Assembly (NCBI GenBank): GCA_025352915.1
Contig: JANXSA010000306.1
Span: 1 to 5,478, forward strand
Length of the DNA stretch: 5,478 bases
Source of the DNA: Rhodospirillales bacterium
GTDB lineage: Bacteria; Pseudomonadota; Alphaproteobacteria; Acetobacterales; Acetobacteraceae
Direction: 5' to 3'
Each line of letters opens with the position of its first letter. The stretch's first letter is position 1. The notes beneath the pieces were generated by a model that had not been told where the DNA came from, searched no databases, and saw nothing but the letters and a program-made list of their open reading frames with translations. Shown one piece after another: positions 5,463-5,478 of this stretch. Both the position numbers and the translations under genes were made by a program.

Positions 5463-5478
5463 AGATCGGAAGAGCACA
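5463..5478 (+). other. Illumina TruSeq adapter remnant (sequencing artefact)
   Basis: The final 16 bases, AGATCGGAAGAGCACA, are identical to the first 16 bases of the Illumina TruSeq read-1 adapter. A match of this length flush with the sequence end is not expected by chance. It marks an untrimmed read at a contig end and should be removed; the real genomic sequence stops at or before about 5462. Confidence 0.97.

Overview
The window is GC-rich DNA from a bacterial chromosome, by eye about two thirds G+C with strong GC bias at third codon positions. The gene content, the style of the proteins and a GC-rich palindromic repeat at the right end suggest an alphaproteobacterium, possibly Rhodospirillales/Acetobacteraceae. 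That placement is inference; there is no rRNA or marker gene to confirm it. The last 16 bases match the start of the Illumina TruSeq adapter, so the right edge is the end of an assembled contig and not natural sequence.

Left part (1-3017): a small acyl-CoA/organic-acid catabolism locus built around a divergent intergenic region. On the minus strand a fumarylacetoacetate hydrolase (FAH) family gene (545-1333) overlaps by four bases (ATGA) the start of a class III CoA-transferase gene (548 down to the window edge, 3' part missing). On the plus strand, 124 bp away from the FAH gene, lies a full-length biotin-dependent acyl-CoA carboxylase carboxyltransferase subunit (1458-3017). Together they could activate an acid as its CoA thioester, carboxylate or decarboxylate an acyl-CoA, and hydrolyse or hydrate an oxo-acid. 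The substrate cannot be read from the sequence, and the biotin carboxylase and biotin carrier are not here. The shared upstream region carries two overlapping inverted repeats that could bind a regulator.

Middle (3018-3230): a strong hairpin just after the carboxyltransferase stop, then a possible 38-codon ORF ending 2 bp before the next gene.

Right part (3231-5377): an FAD-dependent oxidoreductase of the DAO fold and a membrane-anchored family 2 glycosyltransferase (GtrB/ArnC/DPM1-like), overlapping by ATGA and so probably translationally coupled. This looks like a cell-surface glycan or lipid-linked-sugar module unrelated to the left part. The glycosyltransferase has a degenerate DxD metal motif, and its last ~25 codons run into the palindromic repeat.

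Right end (5321-5478): a cluster of four perfect short hairpins that also form a larger fold-back, followed by the adapter.
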